DNA of 64,000 nucleotides, taken from assembly GCA_008711295.1 (NCBI GenBank), contig VUYV01000154.1, forward strand, positions 1,451,726-1,515,725. The letters are read 5' to 3'. The stretch is from Anarhynchus alexandrinus (lineage: Eukaryota; Chordata; Aves; Charadriiformes; Charadriidae). Position numbers and translations under genes: made by a program. The notes beneath the pieces were generated by a model that searched no databases, was not told the DNA's origin, and worked only from the letters and a program-made list of their open reading frames with translations. Positions within the stretch are counted from its first letter, which is position 1; each line of letters starts with the position of its first letter. Below, in pieces: positions 37,947 through 50,379 of the stretch.

Positions 37947-40100
37947 AAGTTGAGAGGTTCATAACACAGAGCAGAAGGCAATGCTTGGGCCTGTGCTTGC
38001 CACTGAGGCTTCCCCCAGCCTGACTTCATTTTGGGGTATGGAGAAATCCATGCCTGGCCTCCCAGCTTGGTCCCTTGCCTCGTACCCTTCCCTGCACCCT
38101 GGCCATGGTGTGTGGCTGTTGTCAAGTGGGCAGGCTGACCAGGGACCTTCCTCAAAGACATGAGTCAAGGCAATATAGGAATTTTAAGCAGCCAAGTTAC
38201 AGGCATCCTTTCCCCAGCGACGGTGAGTACCCAGACTCTCCTTGTGGCTGTGAGCAAGGCAATTTAGTTTCACCACCCTTAAAATAATTATTAGCAGCAT
38301 CAAGGCCAATTATATGTTCTGAATCGGATGTCAAGTTTCACTGTAAGACGGAAATAAATAAATAAATATCCCAACTTGCAGGTCTTAGTTGCAATCCCAG
38401 GTATTCAGCTCCTGATCTGTACACAACTGGCTCATCCCATCCATTCATTGTTTGTTAACCTTTCTGGAGGGTTAACCCGCATGGGGAACCTCAATATAAA
38501 GCGCCAATAAAATGTTAAGTCTTGAGGAAAACTTCTCCTGGGTGTTAAATTCACACCGAATTTCTTGCGAGCTTGTAGAGTGAGAAGCAGGAATCGTAGG
38601 GGCTGGTCTCTGTTTTGGGTTCTGAAAAATGCATGGTCTTAGTGCTTGCTTGCATAAAAGCTACAAATACTTTTTAAAGTCAGCGATTCTAAGCAAAAAA
38701 ATACTTCAAACGCCTCTTGTGATCAATAAACATGAACCTCTTCTTTTTATTGTTGAAATTATTAAATGCACTTCAAGTGTTGAAGTATAACACAAATAAA
38801 ATCCTATGAAAATAGACGCAGTTTCTTCTTCCTCAGCTGCAATTTATTCCATTTGACAAACTCGTACTAATACAGGAGAGAGAGTTGGGGAGCAAGGGAA
38901 GATTCATTATTTCTTTTTGTAAGCCCAGAAATGAAAATACTTCGTTACAAAAATAATTTGCACAATAATAGAAATAAGTAAGTGCACTGCAGAACTCTCT
39001 GGAGTAAAGCTTTCCTTCTCTCTTTGCTTCCCCGCAAACTCTGACAGTCTGCTCATTAACAGTGAATTGGATTTACATGCCATTTCAAGAGAAGAAAGCA
39101 CTGGTGTATATACTGTATAATAACCACTTAGATTTTTGGTTTAATATAGAGGGGAGGATGCGTTAACATTTTTAAGTCTTTCCAGGGTGAATTGAGTTTG
39201 ATGACCTATTTCATTTTTGACAAGAGTCCACAGCTTTAGTCCTGTAAATTTGAGTTTGCTTAACAGGACTGCGTGCATCCTCTGCAGCAGTCCAGCTTTT
39301 GCTGATTTTGGTGACAATGCAGGCAGGAAATACTCTACCAGTAATTCAGGTAAAGCACCTTTTTCGTGGGGCTTTTTTTTTTTTTGCAAACTCAGCATCA
39401 TCACGAATCAAAGGGTTTGGCTCTGGGAAAGCATTATGCAGCCCCCTGGTTAAAGCGATGCCCTGGAATACGCCTTGTGTCCTGCTGGAGGGGAGAGGGC
39501 TGTGTCAGTCTGAAAAAAAAAGCAGGAAAATTGAATGCATCCTTTTTCCAGAGCAGTTGTTACACATCTGCCTTTCAAGTGCCATGCATTAAGTTGGCTG
39601 AAATTGAAAGCTCAGATAGGAGCCGCTCTCTCAAAACATTTCTCAGGAATATTTTTCATTAGCTCATATCATTACGCGCACAATCCCTTCTTCACCCTCA
39701 CCCCTGTCATGATTTCTTTCATACATGAGGGAGGTGAGGGAATTTATCTGAATTAAAATCTATGCAAAGATATCTTTAAAAGTCTCTCTAACAGAGGATG
39801 CTTTTCTCTTAGAAGCCGTGATGGGGAGGCATATGCAGAATGACTAAGGCAGCCAATTAATACGTTATATAAACAGCAAGCACCACTAGAAAAGGAGAGT
39901 GAGAAAGAAAAATGAGAGGTTTGGGGTGGGGGAAGAAGGGGGGAAGGGAGGTTGTAAGTATAAAGTGTTTGCCTTAGGACTTGTCTTCAGTTACAGAGCC
40001 AGACTCACATGACTGGAGCTTGGTTTGATGTGGTAATGAAGCATTGATCACAGGAAAAAGATGAAATGGCCTTTGCTCATTCATTATTTTTATCTTCTAG

Positions 40101-40235
40101 CTGTGGAAGACAGAAAATTGTTCATAGGAATGGTTTCGAAGAAGTGTAATGAGAATGATATCAGGGTGATGTTTTCTCCGTTCGGCCAGATAGAAGAATG
40201 CCGAATCCTTCGGGGACCGGATGGGCTGAGCAGAG
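40101..40235 (+). CDS. CELF2: CELF2 coding exon C (135 nt): first half of RRM2
   Basis: The acceptor is TTTTTATCTTCTAG at 40100 and the donor is CAGAG|GTGAGT after 40235. CT completes Ala from exon B; the frame then reads [20 protein letters not shown] followed by [20 protein letters not shown] and GLSR plus one base. LFIGMV is the RNP2 motif on beta-1 of RRM2, [13 protein letters not shown] is helix alpha-1 and IEECRILRG is beta-2. The V in GMVSKK, N in CNEND and P in SPFG agree with CELF2; CELF1 has I, T and S. Both ends are phase 1 and the length is a multiple of three. Skipping would keep the frame but remove half of RRM2, including one RNA-binding surface. Confidence 0.98.
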
Positions 40236-41297
40236 GTGAGTGTGCAGTCTGTAAAGTCTCTTTCCTTAAGTGCTAATTGGGAGCTATATGTCACAGCCAG
40301 GGTAGGCATAGCCGCTGTCTGCAGCTAGAGGTTACGCTGTAATACGTCCCACGTGATGAAGGTATCCACATGAACTTTTCACAGTGACTGAAATTATCAC
40401 CTCTTATTTCCAGTGTCAGAAAGGTCTCGGTGCCAACATATTAACTTGTGTTATCGCCCTGTTTGTCAGCTGGAAAGGTTCCTTTGCACCCTGAGAAAAC
40501 ACCCTCAGTTTTCTGCTCTCACAAAATCAAAGATCCTTCCCTGACCCCTTTCTGCTTTGTAGCATAAGGCCAAAAACAAACAAAAAAAAAAAGGACTGTA
40601 AATGACTGCTTGAAGGCATGCAGGGTCATGGGAACTGGCCCACGTTGTAGCACTATCTCCTCCATTCCTGTGTTTTCTATAACTATATGCAAAACATAGG
40701 TCTGCTGTAACTCAGAAGCAAAGAGGTTAGCTTGAACCTGAGAGCTTTGCCTGGACAAAACTTTGTTAAAAGAGCTTTTACATCTTGTGCCTCTACCACA
40801 ACCCAAAAAACAGGGCAGAGGTGTTAAGCAGCACCACCGAGAGCGGTCAAGCGGCTGACCTGAACTTTGGAAATGAAGTGCAGCACAGACTTCAGTAGCC
40901 GGTGATCCCTTTTGAGTGCAAAAGTGCCTTTTGGGGAAAGGCCCTCTGAAAACATATCGAAAAGGAAAATAAATGTATATTGATGACCCAGGCTGCATAT
41001 TAACTCCACGGTACGTGGAGCTGAAATTATTCTCGGAGCATGAACCTTCTCAAAAAGTCGGTGCCAGGTGGTGCTGAGTGGAACAGAAAATAGTGATAGT
41101 CCCATCTGTAAGCGGGGAAGGATGCTGTGGTACTAACCACGGCCATTTAACGGCGTGGGGAGTAAAGTAATTTTAAGTGTGGAGCTGTGAAAACATCACT
41201 CCTGTTTCTATAGAAAACAAAAATACATAGAAAGCACAGTTTATGCATTTTATTACATTTTCAAAAGGCACAGAAAAATAGTGGTATCCATTTTGCA

Positions 41298-41325
41298 TAT
41301 AGATATAGGTATAGATATAGATATT
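41298..41325. repeat. (GATATA)n-like microsatellite
   Basis: Imperfect repeats of ATAGAT/ATAGGT, about four to five units. No function is apparent. Confidence 0.7.
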
Positions 41326-43043
41326 ATTCTTTATTGTTGGACCTACTTGTTTCTGCTAGGCTATAGGATCCACAGGATTTTGTGCAACAATTTGTACATG
41401 GGGTTTTTTGTTTTGTGCGCAGCCCAGCTTCTTTAAAATGCCTATAAATTTCAGCAGGGGAAGTTGTAGGTTTTCCTATATTTCATGGCACTGCTTGAAA
41501 GCACTTACTATACTACTTCTGAATAATAAGGACTTGGTGAAAAGACATTCTGACAATACATAGGGAGCCCCAAGAAAATTACACACTTACATTTATACAT
41601 GCTTAGTCTGTGATCCCAAAACTTTTGGGGCTGGGATGCAGCAGTCCCTTCAGGCAAGGAGAGCCTCAGGATCATGGCTTTTGCCTTGGGGAAGACTAGG
41701 GGGAAGGTCTGAGGTTGGTTCCTGTAGCTCAGTAATGAATGTTAACTGATGGACTTGAGTACAGTCATTATCTGTCTAGACCCAAAATTGAGGCAAAACA
41801 AATATTTCTGATTTTCACTGATTTCACTTTATGAGTAGCACAGGGAAGGGGTGATGGAAGACACAAGTGGGAAAGGAGCTAAGCAACTGCTGAAATAACA
41901 AGATCTGGGCATCAGATGTTTTGAGCCCCAAAAAGGTTTAAATGACTCCTCAGCATCACCCAGCAAAGAAATGGGTCTTTCCTGGGATCCATAGAAATCC
42001 CACTGCCTGCTTGCTTTTATCCATCAGACATTGGGCATAGTACGAGTATAGGAAAGCTAATTATGAAATCCAACAGGGTGAGTAAGGGTGGTGGGGTAGT
42101 TTTGTTCTGCTGTAAATAGCAATCTCACGATAATCAGAAGCTGAGATTTTTAAGCCGTGTCACCAACATATCAGGCAGGGCAGTGTCATCTGCCGGACAG
42201 CAGGGCTGTAGAGTTAATGTGCTGCTCTCTCCTGCTGAAGGCTGAAGATCTCAGTGCAGGTAGGTCACACACCAGTAGTCGTAGCAGAGCTGTATCCTCT
42301 GCCACTCGGGTTTATTTTGGTCACAATCACGACTGATATTCTATCATGCCCTCATGCATCATGCCTTGTTAAACTTGAATTGCTTTCTACACACCCATGT
42401 TCACACTTGAAAATGAGTTCAGCTGTGCCAGCCAGGTTTTCAGGCAGATGTTTATCAGCTTCACAAAACCACCACTCCATGAGAGAAGGCAAAGTGTTGG
42501 GAAAATGGTTGGTGTTGCAGTCAAAATGAAAAATGCTAAGGGAGATTTGGAGTGGAGGGAGCTTGGCTGAAAGCGCACAGGGTGAAAAGCTGCTTCACTA
42601 AAGCAAGAGGGAGAATTTTGCCACGAACAGTATTTGTTTTCCCAGCACCCGTCCGGATGTGCTTCCCTCCCAGCCACAGAGCGGTGAATGACAAATAGAT
42701 ACTGTCTTAGGAAAACACTGCCCTCGCCATGCCAGAGCCTTCAGGAACTCGCAGTGCTCACAGCAGTGAGGTGGAAATATGGTCCAATAAACTCTGTTTG
42801 GCATCATTTTCAGTTGCATAACAAGTGCGCATCATGGTATCTCGGAAGAAAAGAGCTTGAAAAGTATGTTCATTGCTATTTACGCCAACTTTCGAGCTTT
42901 GTTAAAGAGTTCAGGCAAATAATCTTTATTACCAGCAGTTAGTTGCAAAGAATAACTCCAGATTACACTGTGCAGTAGCAGACTTTTGGTTTGTGCTGCT
43001 TAGTTTTTCTCAATAAAGAGTAAAAAGCTTTCAGTTGACTTTT

Positions 43044-43150
43044 AGGCCATGTCTACAACACAACAGCAACCTTACCGCTACGACGGGAACAGTCTGCTGT
43101 CAACCCATGGGCAGGACGTAGGGTTGTAGTGTGCCACACGGCTCCAGTAG
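43044..43150. mobile_element. Possible remnant of an ancient DNA transposon (MITE-like)
   Basis: TTAGGCCATGTCTACAACAC resembles the GGCC(A/T)TGTCTACAC terminal motif common in old non-autonomous elements of reptiles. Downstream are CTACGACGGGAAC and GTTGTAGTGTGCC. No clear second inverted terminus is seen, so this is weak. Confidence 0.25.
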
Positions 43151-43226
43151 CAAGGAGAAATCCTGTCCCGTGGCATCAAGGGAATATGTAACACTTTGTG
43201 ATGAGTGTGATATAAGTGCTAAGATA

Positions 43227-43246
43227 AAGAGAGAGAGGGAGAGAGA
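43227..43246. repeat. (GA)n-rich run
   Basis: AAAGAGAGAGAGGGAGAGAG; a short low-complexity purine tract with no evident role. Confidence 0.7.
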
Positions 43247-44119
43247 TTGAACTGGTTGTTTCTATTGTAGTTTCCAGCCAAGAGTTGACAGAGCTTTAAT
43301 AAAGTCACACCCATAGCTGTCACTACTGATAATGGACCATCAGCATTTCTACTCCAAATTCCTATTGTCAGCTGTTTGAAACTCATCTGTAAAATGAGAC
43401 TAAAATAACAATACAAAGCTCCAGTGGTGGAGCAGTATATTTTAAAGAAACTGAGATTTTTTTTTTCCTTGAGACATTTTTTTCCCCACTCTTGTTCACT
43501 CCTGCATCTAAGAAATAATTGTTGTTTAGATCTGTAACTTGTTACATTCCGGCCAGCTACAAGAAATAAGCAGCAACCAAAAGGCGATGCCTTCCGAAGG
43601 CTCTGGGATAGTCCCTGTGAAATTAGTTGCCTGGCAGAGAGTAATTCCTAGCTGTGAAAAGTATTAAAAAATAAAAATACCCTGTTGGCTGTAGAGATAA
43701 AGAAACTAGGGACTCACCAGACGTGGAGTCTGGCCTTCGCTTTAGCAGGGTTCGTGGGACTATCTAAAGAAGCTTGCCACTGCCTGCACTATATTCATTA
43801 TTCAAAGAGGAGGATTCAGCCTGCAGGGTTGTTTAATCCAGCACTTTTTCTGAAGAGCTAAGTATGCTTTACAAAAATTCATGATTGTGATATCATGTGC
43901 TAAGCTTCATTATCATGAAAAAGCAGAAGTGAACTGCCTCAGATGATTAAGATTTTAAATCACTTATTGTAAACGGCTTAAGGAAACTTTCGGACCTCCT
44001 GACTCCTAGCGCTGTGTAATGTCTACATGACCGCAGATGCCAACGCAGGCAGCCATGCCGTGATAGCTGGAGTGTGCAAAAATAGCCAGAAATACCCAGG
44101 TTTGGTTTGTAGCTGTGCC

Positions 44120-44285
44120 ACTGATGTGCTGTATTGACAGTAGGTGAGTTGGTGTCTCATCATCATCTCTCCGTTATCCCATTCCTTAAAATAAGGATAG
44201 CGATGCTCCTCTGCCTTTGTAAAATGCTTTTTTTAGATCAGTGGATCAATATATCTGTATCACTGTAGGAATTATTACTGTCCAT
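44120..44285 (+). mobile_element. Probable MIR-related amniote SINE with LINE-type tail
   Basis: The motif order CCACTGATGTGCTGT, CTCCGTTATCCCATTCCTTA, AAATAAGGATAGCGATGCTCC, then CTGCCTTTGTAAAATGCTTT and AGATCAGTGGATCA...ATTATTACTG follows the pattern of MIR-like SINEs common in reptiles (CTCAGTTTCCCCATCTGTAAA, GGGATAATGATAC, TTTGTAAAGCGCTTTGAGATC, ATTATTATT). The copy is diverged, as expected for an insertion predating birds. Identification is from memory of consensus motifs. Confidence 0.55.
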
Positions 44286-46239
44286 AATGATGATAAAAAA
44301 AAAAAAATCCTCTTATTCTTATCACAGGAGCACCACACAGCAAATTATTCTGCTGTATTGCTAAGTGCAGATTTATATAACAGATACCAGAAAGAAGTCA
44401 ACTGGGTTAATAGCATGCACGGAAAAAAACTGCTAATAAGTGTCCTGGTAACATGTACAGACAGTTGGATGTACCATGAAAATTGTGGAAAAGCTCCAAA
44501 TGCATATTCCTACATCTTCTTGGCTCCTAATTATATGATTTTTTTTAACAAAGCTTGCCAGGCCCATGGGACAAGTGAACATTTCTGCAGACATTGATTA
44601 CAGGGAACTTTTTTTCTTGCTTTGCATTAAGGGCAGGTTAGAAATGGCACGGAGAGTTACGCTATGGTCAGGCAATTTAATTTCCTGAAAATCCAGTCAT
44701 AACTTTCAGATTCAGGGGTTTTCTTGATGATTTAGTAAAAGAAAATTAGTATTTGCATCAGAATTAATTGCAGTGAAGGGCAGGTGAGGAGATTTTATGC
44801 CTGTTTGTTTTTCCTTATGGATATTTACTTCCCCTTCGTGAGCTAAAGTACCGTGAAGTGCCAGCCATGGGAACAGCCTGGAGTAGGGGCCACCTTCTGA
44901 CGTGTGTATCAGTGATGGGCAACAAGCCTGGTGGAAGTGCTGTATTTTTAGTCGCTCTTCAGAAGCACCTCCATCCCGTATTTCTTTTGCTGTTATATGG
45001 TAACGTTTTAATTTTTCCAATCATTATGGCACATTTAATTTTCTTCTTCTCCCCCGGTGAAACTCTTTCAAAGCTGGGAAGGGATGAACACATCCAAGTG
45101 ACCAGTGTCTCTGCTGGCCTTTAGCCAGCAACTCTACATCTCAGATCTCCATTACTGCATCTTCGCAGCAGTCCCTCCCCAGAGGGGAGTCTGAAATGAA
45201 ATAATTTACAAGAGTTTTTATTCCAACAAGAGGGTCATCAAGGCACTTTTAGAGAATGTGGTCTTTGGTACCCGTTTGATGATTCTGGTTTTGTGTAAAT
45301 TCCAGTTACTGAAGTCTGTCCTTTCCGGGTGGTTAATTGGCTGCCCAATTAGAAACGCTTCGAGGGAACCATGAACTTTGGGAAATTTAAAACCTACAAT
45401 CTGTCACCTGGTCAATAGTCAAGAGAAGTCAGTAAAGGCAAAGAGATGAGGCATGTTTACCTGATGTGCCTGTCGTTACCTTTATCGTTACCTGTGCCTG
45501 ATATGCATAAGCTAAGGAGCTTCACTGTGACTTTTTTAAAACACTTACTTTGGGCTGAGTTGTTGCACTTGGTCTCAGACCTGTTGTTGTGTGTCTTAAT
45601 GACCAACGTCTGTACAATAAACAATTCAATGTCTTAATTTGTAGCTGAAATGTGTTTTAACCACTAAGATTTTTGTGTGATGTCTTCATTAGAAGGCTGT
45701 TTCCCAGGCTGGTCCTTCTTCCTTCAGACTGTGCTGTATTAGCACAGGGTAGAAAAGGGAAAACTCTACTTTGCAATCTCAGCTAGAAATATTTTAACAC
45801 AACTAGAGCTTATTTTTATCACGCTGCAATTTCCATAGCTTTTCATTTGAGCCTTATCTTTTCTTTAAATAGAAGCTTTCATCTCAGAGGATCCCAAATA
45901 CTTCTCGCAGGAGTATTCTGGCAGCTTTTCACTATTGTTTCTTCACAGAAAGTGAAGAAAAGCCTTGTTTACGGTGAAGTAGGAAGCTGCAGCGCAACCG
46001 TTACACCACCAGCTGTGCAGCCACCCTACGCAGTACTGCGATTGCTCGGATGACTTTGAAAATCTCTTCAGCCTTCTTCTGTGTCAGAGGGGTCACTATA
46101 TATTTTTTCAAAAAATTGATTACATCTGCCGTTCTTTCATCTCCAGAACTTTAAAAGCCATGGGTTTTAAACTTCCATTTTTAACTCTAGGCCTGACTCA
46201 AAAATGTCTAGGGGTTTTGCATCTCCCTTTGGCTTCATT

Positions 46240-46251
46240 GGGGGGGGGGGG
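46240..46251. repeat. G12 homopolymer
   Basis: Twelve consecutive G. The length is prone to sequencing error; on the RNA it could join a G-quadruplex only with other G runs, which are not close by. Confidence 0.8.
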
Positions 46252-47677
46252 CTTTAAAACCTCTGGTAAACTACAGTAGCTTTATATGGGAGGTTTCTTG
46301 TGTAGGTACGGAATCAGACCGCTTACCTGGAGGCCTCCATACTTAAAAACGTTCTACTTCACTTGCAGCTCGCAAGTATTGATGTTATGTTACACTGTGC
46401 GTGAAGTGCTGACTGAACGTTTCAAATCAGTCTCTGAAAGCCTGAGATGAGGAGAAGCGAGTGGAGCGGGAGCTGTAACGGGGCAGTGCTGAGCGTTTTT
46501 AAATATTTCAAATCATCCAGTCGCTCGAGCAGCGAGCCCTGGGTTTGGGACGGCACAGGTTGAGGTGGAAGGTTTTCAAAATTCTTTTTCGTTTTAGGGT
46601 GGGAGGGGGGTAAGGACCAACCCTGTGAGTTTAGATGTTCTGTCAGCCGAGATGGCAAATGTGATATTGTGCTCCAAAATCTCCTCTGTGGCAGGGCTGG
46701 GTGCTTCCCTCTGATCCAGCCTGCAGGAGGAAATTACTCTGAGAAGCCTTTCCCCAGGCAATCATTTACCGGGCGTAGGGGGTTAGAAAGCAGCCTTGGA
46801 GAAGCAACTAAAACTCTTAGACCTCCTTTCTCCCTCCCCTTTTGTTTCTGTTAGTGATCCCTGATATTTTGAAACCAGAGGTGAAAAATAATTGCAAGGT
46901 GACTTGCAGGTTGGCCGTATTTACAAAAGGATTTTTGGTTTTTTGAGCTTAGGTGGTACGAAACGAAGTAATTTCAAGGCATTAGCTATAGAAATATCCC
47001 CCTCTCCATGTTTTCTCTCCCAGAGAGCTCCATAGCTCCAGTAAGAAGGGAGTAATTGGAGTATCAGGACTCAGTATGGTAGAACAGAAATAGTTTGCTC
47101 GTAGCTGTTGGTCCGGAAGACCTCAGCCCACGGCACGACAATCAATGTAGTGTTTCACAGGATGAGGTAAGAGGCCACAGAAAACTTTCTTGTTTCCTTG
47201 CACCACGAGGCATGAAATCTGATTAGTCTTGTCCTCTTGTAATTGTGATTTATGGTCCTAAAGCTGGCAGTATGTTCCCAAAAGACCACCTGGATCCATG
47301 AGATATAGTGAGTGAGAGGATGCTGAAAAGGGTTTTCCCAAGCCCGCAGAAACTGCTGCGGCAAGAGTACAGGGTGGTTCAGGCAGAGCTCATCTGGCTT
47401 AAACAAGTGAAATCCTTGTCCTTAGACAACAACTTCTGTTTAAAATCTGGGTCCCCAACGAAACCATCCTCCTAAAATGCATATGTACCCCATATAGGAA
47501 AATAAAGGTACCGCCATTGACTGTGGCAGCAAATACAAGCATCTCAGAAGACCGCCTTTTTTGAATACCTAAATTATATATGCACGTTCAGTGACTGAGT
47601 TAAGTGGACTGAATCCTATGGTACAGGCTGAGCTCCCCTCCAGTGCGGCAGACTGGTCATGAGGGAAAGGTTCCCGT

Positions 47678-47750
47678 GGTTCACACATAATAAAATACAT
47701 AGAATCCCATGTTTCACACATAATAAAATATGTGTGCGCACATAATAAAT
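47678..47750. repeat. Imperfect short tandem repeat, period about 33
   Basis: TTCACACATAATAAAATA appears starting near 47680 and 47713, followed by a shorter GCACATAATAAATA near 47738. It looks like local slippage duplication. No function is inferred. Confidence 0.65.
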
Positions 47751-50379
47751 ATAGAAATTTTGTGTGTGAGTGTCCAGGTTTGGTAGCTGAAAAAAATAAC
47801 CCTTGAATGTGAATTCATGTAGCAATGTCTGGAGAGATGATTAAATTAGCTAGCATTTAATTGGGGTGCTTGATGGTAACAACTGAAGGTCCAGGTTTTC
47901 AAATAATTTATAAATAAGGTTTCTACTGAATTTTTACCATGGTTATTGAGGCAAATTGGGTATTTACTGTGCAAATGGCCACTGTCCATCGGTGGGAAGT
48001 GGCCTGCCGACTGGAGATAACAAGGGGACCTAACCTTGTAGCCTCTGGCTGGCAAACCCTAATTAAAATGCAGTTCCATCTTCTCTGTGGAATGCTGTTT
48101 CCAAATGCTCATATTCGAGCCGCATAACCTCATTCATCAGGCACTCCCCTTGCCCAGAGAACAAGTTTCTGTTAAATTGGTAGCTCGCTATATGGCACTT
48201 TACCGAGATCTGCTACGAAGGTCTTTTCACTCCCCGACAAAGGCACCGGGGTCCACGCAAATAGGTTTGGGCTGAGGAGGGAGGAGGGAGGTTTTGCGGT
48301 AGCGTTGGGCGCCGAAAGTCCCCAACAGCTGAGCTTTGTGGTTAAAAAGAGAAAAAGCTTGAGGGAGGGAAGAGAGAGTCTGCTTTATCTTGAGAGGAGC
48401 GCAGCTTTATTTCTCTGCTGATTCACATTTCTTTTGAGACCTGCTAATTGCAACATCTCTCAGTAAGTTACTTACAGCAGTACTGCTGGGTAGAAATTGT
48501 GATAAATGCATAAACTGTGTCTTATTGATTTTTGTTGACATTTTACATGCTTCTTATGCATTCTAAACCTCCATTCAGTAATTGTCACTATGGTACACAC
48601 TCCTGGATAATGAGAGCGAAAGAAGTGAATGAAGCAGTTTCTTGACCATTATAAACAATATTATTCAGGGCTCTGTATGGGGTTTCTTGCCTGCCCTCCA
48701 GTATATCTCTATTTGTGCTCATCCCCCATTGAATTTGCAAGACGATAAATGGAAACCCTTGGTGTTATTTCCTCTGTTAATGATAATAACAGAAATGTTT
48801 TTGAGAGAGATTACTTTGAGACTGATGGTAAATTTGGGCCTCTTTAATTTTAGTGCACAGCAGCAATATGGAATCTAGCGGAGGTACTGTAGTTTATTTA
48901 CCCTTCTACTGCACATTTTGTCTAGATTGCTGTCCAGAAAGCTGTTCTGTTACATCCTTTTCTTTGACAGAAATGTGTCGCTGAATAAGGGTAGTGTAGC
49001 CACACGTAGTGTGGCTGAACGGCAGTAAGACATCGTCAGCTGTTACGTTACCTGGGAAATATGTAGAGTCACAACACTGCCACGAAGTTTGCGTAAAAGA
49101 ATCCTGACTTCTGATTTTATCAGGCTCACTTATCAGTCAGAAGTACCTCAGCCAGCTTAGGTTCTCTTGTATCAAGGGCCTTTACATTAAAGAGAAAAAA
49201 ATAATACCGCATGATGCAAAAATGCATTGACTTTATTTTCATGACTAGATGTAGTGCTTTTGGGTAATGATCAGGCATTGCTTTCTCTTACTGTTGTTTG
49301 ATTAAAATGTGAATACAGTCTTGACTTGATAATCTTACCAGGTACACACAAAAAGGTATTTTTATGCCTCAAATTGATTTGCATAAACCAAACAATCTGT
49401 TGCTTGTTGGATTGCAAAATGGTTTATTTTGCCCATTGGCCACAGGGGCAACAATATTGTATTTTTGATGCCAGAATGTAGCTTTCATGCATTAGCTCTA
49501 AAATGACAATATGCTTTAGCCTCTCAGTGCTTAGATTTGCTTCATTTGGAAATCTTTTAAGTAGTAATAATAATAATGTTTTGAGGAAATTGAGTGGAAC
49601 ACTAAATTATTCTCTGAAACCTAAGTTCAAACTGTGCAAGGCTAAGGGAGCTGAAAATCAATGCACTTTTAAAGTCATTAGAGATCACAAGTGAAATAAG
49701 TCTGTGTTGCTTTAGCTAAGCTTTTAGTGTGCCATGGTATTATTACAAAATCAGCCTGAATCTGCATTAATTTCACAGTCTTTTTCTTTAAGATGCCCAA
49801 GGGTGCATGAAGAATAAAATGTAAATCTCAGAAGGCGATGTTTTTATTAGGCAAAAGGGCAGTGAGTCCTGTACTAAAAAAGTTGACCCGTACCATGCCC
49901 AGTGTAGGTATGACTGACAATAGCAAAAGGGTGGAAGAACAGCCCAGGCATTAGCCTCCTGGCTTTTCATTATGATTTAAAAGGCTGAGGAGGGAGAAGA
50001 GTGATTTTTAGTTATTCATGCACGTAACTTCAGAATTGTTCAGGTTGGTGGTAGCTTTCAGAGTTCAAAGAATTATACTCGTACCTTGGACTCGGAGAAA
50101 CAAAAATCATAAAGATTTTTATTTTTAATATGTTATTTTCTTAAATGTTGATATTCCACCTACATTACTGAATTTTGTCTGAGTGTTTTCACACTTAGTT
50201 GCAGGCTACACAGTGGAGTTTTTCTCATCCTTATTTGTATGGTTGTTCTTGGTGCATCACAGAAATATGTGACATTATGGACACCTTTATTAAATCCCCA
50301 GTTCAGCTGCCAGTGATGCCAGTCATCTATTCACCACCCACAATTTACCTGCACAAAAGCCATAGCAAGCAACTGTTAA

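Larger units (their letters stand above)
31228..40100 (+). other. CELF2: CELF2 intron between exons B and C (8.9 kb)
   Basis: It contains an inverted pair of related CR1 fragments (36281-36555 antisense, 37817-37946 sense) with a candidate cryptic exon between them (36995-37035). ATAA simple repeats lie near 38350. The rest is unremarkable AT-rich intron with no supportable gene. The acceptor TTTTTATCTTCTAG at 40087-40100 is preceded by a branch-point-like stretch near 40075. Confidence 0.85.

Noticed and set aside
38430..38590. LTR-like block with AATATAAAGC, AATAAA and a CACACCGAATTTC end
   Set aside because: TATA-like and polyadenylation-like words are only a few bases apart, no TG...CA termini or paired LTR were found, and no retroviral coding sequence is nearby.
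40519..40998. Minus-strand open frame of 159 codons
   Set aside because: No recognisable domain, composition typical of intron sequence and no splice or promoter context; treated as a chance frame.
42240..42262. 20-nt micro-exon between CTGAAG and CAG|GTAGGT
   Set aside because: The upstream AG has only a modest pyrimidine tract and nothing else supports so small an exon.
44241..44597. Plus-strand open frame of 118 codons
   Set aside because: It begins inside a probable SINE tail and contains an A-run-derived KKKK; no family match and no gene context.
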